Assembly: GCA_016793585.1 (NCBI GenBank)
Contig: JAEUJR010000954.1
Span: 1-25,632, forward strand
Direction: 5' to 3'
Source of the DNA: Archangium sp.
Lineage (GTDB): Bacteria > Myxococcota > Myxococcia > Myxococcales > Myxococcaceae
Length of the DNA: 25,632 bases
A program made the translations under genes and the position numbers. Shown here piece by piece: positions 6,789 through 12,783 of the stretch; the first letter of the stretch is position 1, and each line of letters begins with the position of its first letter. The notes under the pieces are model-generated. The model was not told the origin of the DNA. It did no database searches and saw only the letters and a program-made list of their open reading frames with translations.

Positions 6789-9161
6789 ATGCGCACCTGG
6801 TGGCTTCTCGTCTTCGCTCTGGTCGGTTGCCCGAAAGCAGCGCCGACCTCGGCTCGCCTGACTGGAGACGGCTTCACTGTCGACGTGGTGGCGGCTCCGT
6901 TCTCGTTGAAGGCAGTCGGTGCCGATGGCGTCACCCGCCTCGAGCTGAAGCACGGCCCGCGTGTCACCCTCGACACCTTCGTCATCGAGTCGCAGTTGGT
7001 GCCGGGGTGGGACGGCTACCGCGCTCGTGAACGGCCGTGGCGCACCTTCGACACCGGCGTCATCGAAGCGAGCGACGCGAAGTCGGTGACGTTGAGCTTC
7101 AAAGACGCGCTGGGCGCTGTCTCGCTCGTGCTGAAGGTCGACGGCTCGCGCGTGCGGTGGGAGCAACGCTCGAACGACGGCAAGAACAGCAACACCTCGG
7201 GGCTCGCATTCGTGATTCCCGACGGCGCGCACTACTTCGGCATGGGCCAGCGCACGGCGACGTTCGACCACCTCGGCTTCTCGCTCTACTCGTGGCCGGA
7301 AGAGGGTGGGCTCGGCGCGGGAGAAGACGCAGGAGTCTCCGACACGAACCCGTACCCGAACGGCCCTTCGATGACGTACTTCCCGGTGCCGTTCTTCCAC
7401 TCCACGCACGGCGTCTCGGTGTGGCTCGACAGCGACTTCCGCAACACGGTGCACTTCGGCACGGTGCCTGACGAGCCGGGCACGGTGCGACTCGTCGCGA
7501 ACGACACGGCGCTCGCGGCGACGTTCTACCTGCGAGACCGGCCGCTCGACGCCATCGACGACTTCACCGCCGACACCGGGCGACCGCTCATTCCGCCCGA
7601 CTGGGCGTACGGGCCACGCCGCCGGATCGATCGCGGGGCGAAAGTGGAGGGCGTTCTGGAGTGGCAGTTGATGCGAGACCGCAAGCTGCCCATCACCACC
7701 GTCGACGACGCCATGCACGTGCTGCCGTCGGGGTCGCACAAAGGCATCGAGCCCGAGCTGCGCGCGTGGACGAACGAGCTGCACGCGAACGGCTTCAAGG
7801 TGATGGCCTACAACAACCCGTACGTCTCGGCGTCTGCCCGCGGCAGTGCCGACGACTACGGCTTCGGCGCCGATGCCGGCTTCTTCGAGCAGCAACCCGA
7901 CGGCGGCCCGGCGACGACGTTCTTCCTCTCTGGCGGCGCGCAGACGGTCTCGACGGTCGACCTCACGAACCCGCAGGCGGTGGCGTGGTTTCAGTCGCTG
8001 CTCGGGCGCTCCCTCGACCTTGGCTACGACGGGTGGATGCACGACTTCGGTGAGTACGTCGCCCGCAGCTCGCGCTTCTTCGATGGCCGCACGGGCGAGT
8101 CGATGCACAACCGCTTCTCGGTGCTCTCGGCGAAGGCCGCGTACGACCTGCTGAAGGACACGAACCGCATGTGCTTCGTGCGCTCGGGGTACACGGGCAG
8201 TCAGGCCTACGCGTACGAGGTGTGGGGCGGCGACCCTGAAGCGTCGTTCGACGAGACGGTCGGCCTTCCGGGGGGGCTTCGTGGCGGCTTGAGCCTCTCG
8301 ATGACTGGCGTGCCGTACTGGGGCACCGACATCAGCGGCTACAAGTGCCTCACCTCGGCGCCACACGACAAAGAGATGCTCGTGCGCTGGTACCAGATGG
8401 GCGTGATGAGCCCGATGATGCACGAAGAGAACGCGTGCTCGAACCCGGTCGGCGGCGATCGCGTCAAGGCCACCATCTGGGACGACGTCGAGTCGCAGGA
8501 CCTCTACCGCGCTGCGGCGGGGCTCCACACGAGGCTCGCTCCCTACTTCCGTGCCCTGGCTCGTGACGCGCACGCGACCGGAGCCCCCCTCACGCGTTCG
8601 CCCGTGCTGCTGTTCCCCTCGATGCCCGAGGCGTGGAAGGTCGACGATGCCTTCTTCGTGGGCCCCTCGTTGTACGCGGCGCCGGTGGTGCGTCGTGGCG
8701 TGAGAACTCGCCGCGTGTGGCTGCCGCCCGGCCGCTACGTCGAGTGGAGCGAAGGCTCGGTTCACGCTGGCCCCGCCTTCGTCGAGGTGCCTGCGCCGTT
8801 GAGCCGGTTGCCGTTGTTCGTCGTCGAGAATCAGCTCGTGCCGTTGCTCGACGCCGAGGTGCAGACGCTCGCGCCGGCGACGGTGCCGGGCATCGTGACC
8901 GAAGCTTCACGCGCTGACGTGCTCGACGTCGTGGCGGCGCTCGGGCCGGGTGGAACCGCGTCGATGACACTGGCCGATGGCACGACCCTCGAGGCGAAGC
9001 GCGTGGCGGCTCCGGTGACGGCGACGTGCGCTGCCTGCGCGGTGGAGACGTTCGGTGGCGTGCGGCGCGTTCGCCTCACCGGCGTTCGCGCCTTCGATGA
9101 CGTCGAGGTGTCGTCGAGCGGTTCACGTCAGGTGCGCTGGCAGATCCTCGAGCTTCCGTGA
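6789..9161 (+). CDS. Glycoside hydrolase family 31 enzyme, lipoprotein
   Basis: This 790-residue protein is a GH31 retaining alpha-glycosidase. A signal peptide ends in the lipobox LVGC (C14), so it should be a surface or periplasmic lipoprotein. The N-terminal beta-sandwich includes HYFGMGQRT (about 148-156). The catalytic barrel has the nucleophile D419 in WMHDFGEY and the likely acid/base D482 in WGGDPEASF, followed by WGTDISGYK (511-519) and MMHEEN (H545). C-terminal beta domains carry the usual LFVVENQLVP ending. The WMxDFGE form and STGSQ-like GYTGSQ block resemble the YihQ-type branch, but the W-x-QD-W segment of true sulfoquinovosidases is replaced by TTVDDAMH (303-310), so that substrate is unlikely. 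Alpha-glucosidase or alpha-xylosidase activity is plausible. The ATG places the signal peptide correctly. A small membrane gene follows after 13 bases. Confidence 0.9.
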   Translation: MRTWWLLVFALVGCPKAAPTSARLTGDGFTVDVVAAPFSLKAVGADGVTRLELKHGPRVTLDTFVIESQLVPGWDGYRARERPWRTFDTGVIEASDAKSVTLSFKDALGAVSLVLKVDGSRVRWEQRSNDGKNSNTSGLAFVIPDGAHYFGMGQRTATFDHLGFSLYSWPEEGGLGAGEDAGVSDTNPYPNGPSMTYFPVPFFHSTHGVSVWLDSDFRNTVHFGTVPDEPGTVRLVANDTALAATFYLRDRPLDAIDDFTADTGRPLIPPDWAYGPRRRIDRGAKVEGVLEWQLMRDRKLPITTVDDAMHVLPSGSHKGIEPELRAWTNELHANGFKVMAYNNPYVSASARGSADDYGFGADAGFFEQQPDGGPATTFFLSGGAQTVSTVDLTNPQAVAWFQSLLGRSLDLGYDGWMHDFGEYVARSSRFFDGRTGESMHNRFSVLSAKAAYDLLKDTNRMCFVRSGYTGSQAYAYEVWGGDPEASFDETVGLPGGLRGGLSLSMTGVPYWGTDISGYKCLTSAPHDKEMLVRWYQMGVMSPMMHEENACSNPVGGDRVKATIWDDVESQDLYRAAAGLHTRLAPYFRALARDAHATGAPLTRSPVLLFPSMPEAWKVDDAFFVGPSLYAAPVVRRGVRTRRVWLPPGRYVEWSEGSVHAGPAFVEVPAPLSRLPLFVVENQLVPLLDAEVQTLAPATVPGIVTEASRADVLDVVAALGPGGTASMTLADGTTLEAKRVAAPVTATCAACAVETFGGVRRVRLTGVRAFDDVEVSSSGSRQVRWQILELP

Positions 9162-9174
9162 TGTGACGGGCTTC

Positions 9175-9369
9175 ATGACGACACCAGGCCCAGCGGCGAA
9201 GAGCGGCGTCATTCTCTGGGCCATCTTCGTGCTCGTCATGCTGGTGGTGGTGATTGGGGTGGGCGCCGTGTTCCTGGGCGGCAGCAAGACCCGCGCGCAC
9301 TTTGGTGCTTCGGCTGACGCGCTCGCCGGGCCTGAACGGGTCAAGCCTGCAGATGCCGGCTCGCCTTGA
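9175..9369 (+). CDS. Small single-helix membrane protein, 64 residues
   Basis: The product has one very hydrophobic helix at about residues 12-36 (starting ILWAIFVLVM) and a polar tail of about 28 residues ending in PADAGSP. No family is recognised. The ATG at 9175 lies 13 bases after the GH31 stop and is preceded by GACGGGCTTC, so translation coupled to the GH31 gene is likely. The longer open frame from 9055 overlaps the GH31 coding region and is discarded. It is convergent with the next gene, with 23 bases between stops. Confidence 0.6.
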   Translation: MTTPGPAAKSGVILWAIFVLVMLVVVIGVGAVFLGGSKTRAHFGASADALAGPERVKPADAGSP

Positions 9370-9392
9370 GTCGCACGTGCCGCAGCTGACAG

Positions 9393-11009
9393 TCAGGGCA
9401 CCGGGTAGTTCGAGAACCGCACCGAGAGCACGACGCGATTGCCGGCGGCTTCCGAGAGGCTCCACAGCACCAGGTTCTGCTCGTCGACCATCAGGTCTTC
9501 CGGCGAGTCGACGAAGTTCGAGGTGAAGCTGCGCGTGGTGTTGAGCGAGTAGAGCGCTCCACCGCCGCCAGAGGGAGCGCTCGACGAGAGATACGTCGTG
9601 CCCAGTCGATACGCTCCGCCCTGTACCTGCCGTTGACCCATGTACGCCGCCGCGACCGGCCAGGTGCGTGCTCCCCGGAGCAGGTGGGTCGACGAATCGA
9701 GTGGCCAGCGGAACACGCGCCCTGCGAGTGGACCCGAACACGCGCTGCCGCTGCAGTACTCACCCGAGACGAGCGCGGGCGGCGAGCTGCCGCGATCGAG
9801 AGAGACCCACGAGAAGATGGGGTTGCAGCTCGAGCGGTCGACGTACTCGGCGACCTGCGGAATGACGTACTTGTACAGGCCCGCGCGACAGATGGTGGCC
9901 GTGCAGCCCACGGTGTCGACGTCGGTGGCCACTTCGAGAATGCGGCGCGTGTCGAACACCCGAAAGCCGCTCCCGGTCTGCGCCATGTAGAGGTACGGCC
10001 CGTACCAGACGATTCCGCCCGCGTGCGCGTCGACCTGCGTGAAGTTCGGAGCTGCGACGGTGCCGGTGGCTTCCACCAGCAGCGCGAACCGGTAGCGAGG
10101 AGCCGACGGCGTCGTGATGTCGACGAAGGCGATGCGCACGCCCTTCTGCAGGCCGGCGTCTTCGTACCAGCTCACGAGCACCACGCGTTTGCCGGCGACG
10201 AGACCGCTCGCTTCGGCGTCGGCGCTTCCCGTGATGCCCTGGGGAATCCACGTGGTGGAGTTTTCGTCTTCGGTGTTCCAGCGGAACGCGTAGGCAAGTC
10301 CCGCGGGGCCACCCGGCGCCATCGTGGTCTGCGTGGCGACGCGGTTGGTGTCGGCGAGCACGGCCGCGACGGTCGCTGGAGTCGCGCGCATCGCGAGCGC
10401 GTCGAGCAATGCGTCGTTGGTGAAGGAAGCGGCCGTCGCGGAGATGGGGAAGGCGCAACGGTCGATGGTGCGGAGCCCCGCTCCTTCCACGAGGTTCGTC
10501 GGCATCGCAGGGCACGCGGCCATCTGGGTCGAGCAGGAATCGGTGAAACCGGCGTCGACTCCAGCGTCGGTGCGAAGGCCCGCGTCGAGCGTCGCGCCTG
10601 CATCCAACGACGCGCCTGCGTCCATCACCGAGCCAGCATCGTTCGCCGAGCCAGCATCCAACGACACGCCCGCATCGAATGAGCTGCCCGCATCGAACGA
10701 GTTACCCGCATCGAACGAGTTGCCCGCGTCGAACGAACTGCCCGCGTCGAACGAACTGCCCGCGTCGAACGAACTGCCCGCATCGAACGAACTGCCCGCA
10801 TCGAACGAACTGCCCGCATCGAACGAACCGCCCGCATCGAACGAACTGCCCGCATCGAACGAGCTGCCCGCGTCGAATGACACCCCCGCATCGCGCATCG
10901 AGCCCGCATCCAGCGACACGCCTGCGTCGAACGAACTGCCACCGTCATCTTCGACCACCGGCGCACCACACGCCGAGGCCGCCATCAGGAGTGCTGCGAG
11001 TCGCCGCAT
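9393..11009 (-). CDS. Secreted lipoprotein with DAG hexapeptide spacer and hypothetical C-terminal domain
   Basis: This 538-residue protein begins with a signal peptide (MRRLAALLMAASAC) whose C14 is the likely lipid-modified cysteine. Residues 25-154 are 21 tandem hexapeptides of the form xxxDAG, mostly SSFDAG, plus a final VDAG. Such Asp-Ala-Gly spacers are common in myxobacterial lipoproteins and probably act as flexible stalks. Residues 160-538 form an extracellular domain with several cysteines (for example CTATIC and CSGSAC) and with blocks such as GGIVWYGPYLY and PEDLMVDEQNLVLWSLSEA that recall uncharacterised secreted actinobacterial proteins; a propeller-like fold is possible but not shown. 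The ATG at 11009 starts the signal peptide; the GGGAGG sequence abuts it, an unusually short ribosome-site spacing. The gene stands alone on this strand. Confidence 0.85.
   Translation of the reverse strand: MRRLAALLMAASACGAPVVEDDGGSSFDAGVSLDAGSMRDAGVSFDAGSSFDAGSSFDAGGSFDAGSSFDAGSSFDAGSSFDAGSSFDAGSSFDAGNSFDAGNSFDAGSSFDAGVSLDAGSANDAGSVMDAGASLDAGATLDAGLRTDAGVDAGFTDSCSTQMAACPAMPTNLVEGAGLRTIDRCAFPISATAASFTNDALLDALAMRATPATVAAVLADTNRVATQTTMAPGGPAGLAYAFRWNTEDENSTTWIPQGITGSADAEASGLVAGKRVVLVSWYEDAGLQKGVRIAFVDITTPSAPRYRFALLVEATGTVAAPNFTQVDAHAGGIVWYGPYLYMAQTGSGFRVFDTRRILEVATDVDTVGCTATICRAGLYKYVIPQVAEYVDRSSCNPIFSWVSLDRGSSPPALVSGEYCSGSACSGPLAGRVFRWPLDSSTHLLRGARTWPVAAAYMGQRQVQGGAYRLGTTYLSSSAPSGGGGALYSLNTTRSFTSNFVDSPEDLMVDEQNLVLWSLSEAAGNRVVLSVRFSNYPVP
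10548..10937 (-). repeat. Tandem 18-bp coding repeat (xxxDAG), 21 units
   Basis: Twenty-one in-frame 18-base units encode the hexapeptide spacer. The central units (about 10690-10870) are nearly identical, on the plus strand CCCGC(A/G)TCGAACGA(A/G)CTG, while the outer units are diverged (VSLDAG, SMRDAG, SANDAG, ATLDAG). A homogenised centre with diverged ends fits slippage or unequal recombination in the middle of the array. Confidence 0.95.
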
Positions 11010-11256
11010 CCTCCCAACGTGCCATGCATCGACCCACGCCGTGCGTTCCCCGCTCATTGCGTCGCCCCCACGTTTCGCTCGAGCCGTCATGCGAAGACTC
11101 CCACCGTCGAACCCAGAGCGTTCAACCGCTCACGCACCAGCTCCGTTGCTGGTTCGAAGCGACCATCACGTCGACTCACGAGTGCGACTCCGGGCATTCG
11201 GGCGCTTCGCTCACGTGAGGACTGACCGCGTGGCGACGTTGAGCCATGTTCCCGGC
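11010..11256. promoter_or_regulatory. Divergent intergenic region with dyads
   Basis: This 247-base gap separates the DAG-spacer lipoprotein (minus) from the nitrobindin-like gene (plus) and must hold promoters for both. Two structures are visible: a hairpin with 6-base arms (11136-11141 and 11148-11153, loop of 6) and a perfect 10-base palindrome CTCACGTGAG at 11210-11219, 37 bases before the plus-strand start. No convincing -35/-10 pair was found. Confidence 0.35.
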
Positions 11257-11823
11257 ATGCCCTTCGACCCCACCCTCGGCCCCCTCGCTCCGCTCCTCGG
11301 CATCTGGGAGGGCGAGAAAGGCACTGACCTCGCGACTTCCGACAAACCCAACGACAACCGCCAGCCCGTGACGAGCAAGTACCGCGAGCGCATGGTGTTC
11401 GAGCCGACCGGGCGCGTCGACAACCACGAGCAGTCGCTCTACGGCCTGCGGTACTCGACGAAGGCGTGGCGCGTCGGCGCTCCCGACCCGTTCCACGAAG
11501 AGCTCGGCTACTGGATGTGGGACGCCGCGTCGCAGCTCGTCATTCGGACCTTCATGCCGCCACGGGGAATGACGGTGTTCGCGGGCGGCACGGTGGCGCC
11601 AACGGCGCGCTCCTTCACCCTCGAAGCGAAGGCCGGCGACGAAGTGTTCGGCATCTGCTCCTCGCCGTTCCTCACCGCCGAGTTCAAGACCGTTCGCTAC
11701 ACGCTGCTGGTCGAGCTGCTCGATGACGACACGCTCCACTACGACTCGCACACGTTCCTGAAGATGAAGGGCCGCGCCGAGCTGTTCGACCACCGTGACG
11801 AGAACACCCTGCGCCGGGTCTGA
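11257..11823 (+). CDS. Nitrobindin-like heme-binding beta-barrel protein
   Basis: The 188-residue product fits the nitrobindin / DUF1794 (FABP-like) heme-binding barrel family. The start carries LLGIWEGEKG (13-22), the GxWxGxG signature, followed by the EELGYWMWDAAS block (81-92) and a C-terminal HRDENTLRRV in which H179 sits about nine residues from the end, where nitrobindins place the proximal heme histidine. The family binds heme and interacts with nitric oxide or peroxynitrite; the physiological role is often unknown. The protein has no signal peptide, so it is cytoplasmic. The ATG at 11257 is the first in frame near the family start; longer frames run through the opposite repeat gene and are shadows. 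Heme binding itself is inferred. Confidence 0.8.
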   Translation: MPFDPTLGPLAPLLGIWEGEKGTDLATSDKPNDNRQPVTSKYRERMVFEPTGRVDNHEQSLYGLRYSTKAWRVGAPDPFHEELGYWMWDAASQLVIRTFMPPRGMTVFAGGTVAPTARSFTLEAKAGDEVFGICSSPFLTAEFKTVRYTLLVELLDDDTLHYDSHTFLKMKGRAELFDHRDENTLRRV

Positions 11824-11942
11824 GCGGTGCTCGGGCGCGCGCACCCCGCAGGCGGAGTCTTCGCGGACCGGTGAGGCCCTCCACCAACGCGGCACGCCCT
11901 CCGCCTCGTTCACCCATTGTTCTCCAGGCGCTGCCCGCTAGG

Positions 11943-11955
11943 CTCCACCGTGGAG
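11943..11955 (+). promoter_or_regulatory. Palindrome overlapping a ribosome binding site
   Basis: CTCCACCGTGGAG is a perfect 13-base palindrome (6-base arms, one central base) whose right arm overlaps the GGAGGGGG ribosome site of the gene starting at 11965. It could be a repressor operator, but chance cannot be excluded. Confidence 0.3.
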
Positions 11956-11964
11956 GGGGCCTTC

Positions 11965-12783
11965 ATGGTGAGTGTTTGCGTCGCGTTGTTCGTGGTCGGG
12001 AGCAATCCGCCCGCGGTCTCGTCATTGCCGCCTGCATCGACGCCCATCACGGTGTCGCTGCCGCCGCTGCAACCCGTCGGAGGCTTCGACCAGGGCCGGG
12101 CGGACTCGCTGCTCGACTTCTTCGGGCAGCGGCTCGAGCGCACCGGCGCGTGGAAGGTGACGACGGCTGCTCAGATCGCCCAGCTGCTCGGCTTCGACCG
12201 CCAACGGCAGCTGCTCGGCTGCGAAGCCTCGACCTGTGTCGCGGAGCTGTCTGGCGCGCTTGGCAGCGAAGCCCTCGTGACTGGAAACATCGGCAAGGTG
12301 GGCACCGCGTACACGGTGAACCTGAAGCTGCTCGACGCGAAGAACGGGAGCACGCTGGTCTCGAGGTCCGACCGGGTCTCGACCGAAGACGATCTCTTCA
12401 AGTGGTTCGAGCGCGTCGCCATCGAGTTCACGGAGCAGGGCCAACGTCAGCTCCGCGCCCCGCCCGTCGAACCGCGACATCGCACAAGCGCCGTGGTGCT
12501 CACCGTCGCCGGCGGCGTGACGGCCGCAGTCGGGCTGATGTTGTTGATCGCCTCGCACACTGACGCTGCCGTTCTCCGCTCCGCCTCCATCACCAACCCC
12601 GACGAACGCAACGCCATCGCCGATCGTGGCGCCGCGCTCCAACTGTCGGGGGCTGTTGGAATTGCCGTCGGGCTCAGCGCCGCCGCGGTCGGTGTGGTGC
12701 TGTTTCTCCTCGGCGAGGCACCCGAGGCGAGTTCGCGCTTCGACCTTCCGAGCCGCGCGCTCACCGCCTGGAGCTTCCCATGA
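11965..12783 (+). CDS. TolB/CsgG-like exported protein with C-terminal membrane helices
   Basis: This 272-residue protein starts with a short signal-like hydrophobic segment (MVSVCVALFVVG). Residues 27-135 resemble the myxobacterial TolB/CsgG-like domain: a hydrophobic PPLQP strand, FFGQRLERTGAWKV, then RQRQLLGCEASTCVAEL with a C86/C91 pair and ALVTGNIGKVGTAYTVNLKLLD. Two hydrophobic helices follow, about 176-197 and 238-259, separated by a polar stretch. The domain is probably periplasmic and tethered to the membrane. The start has a very strong ribosome site (GGAGGGGG). Its stop overlaps the next start as ATGA, which indicates translational coupling to the FG-GAP lipoprotein. The biochemical role is not known; the family assignment rests on pattern memory only. 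Confidence 0.7.
   Translation: MVSVCVALFVVGSNPPAVSSLPPASTPITVSLPPLQPVGGFDQGRADSLLDFFGQRLERTGAWKVTTAAQIAQLLGFDRQRQLLGCEASTCVAELSGALGSEALVTGNIGKVGTAYTVNLKLLDAKNGSTLVSRSDRVSTEDDLFKWFERVAIEFTEQGQRQLRAPPVEPRHRTSAVVLTVAGGVTAAVGLMLLIASHTDAAVLRSASITNPDERNAIADRGAALQLSGAVGIAVGLSAAAVGVVLFLLGEAPEASSRFDLPSRALTAWSFP

Noticed and set aside
6639..8765. A 708-codon open frame on the minus strand opposite the GH31 gene
   Set aside because: Its translation is Arg/His/Val-rich low-complexity sequence typical of antisense frames in high-GC DNA, while the plus strand encodes clear GH31 motifs.
6789..9161. Naming the GH31 enzyme a sulfoquinovosidase
   Set aside because: The nucleophile block is similar to YihQ, but the sulfonate-recognition tryptophan/QD segment is missing.
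10690..10870. CRISPR-like regular repeats
   Set aside because: Units are 18 bases, contiguous without spacers, and in frame with a lipoprotein coding sequence.
10324..11256. Plus-strand frame through the hexapeptide array (ASNELP repeats) joined to the nitrobindin-like gene
   Set aside because: It is the antisense of the DAG repeat; the nitrobindin-like protein begins at 11257 by its family start.
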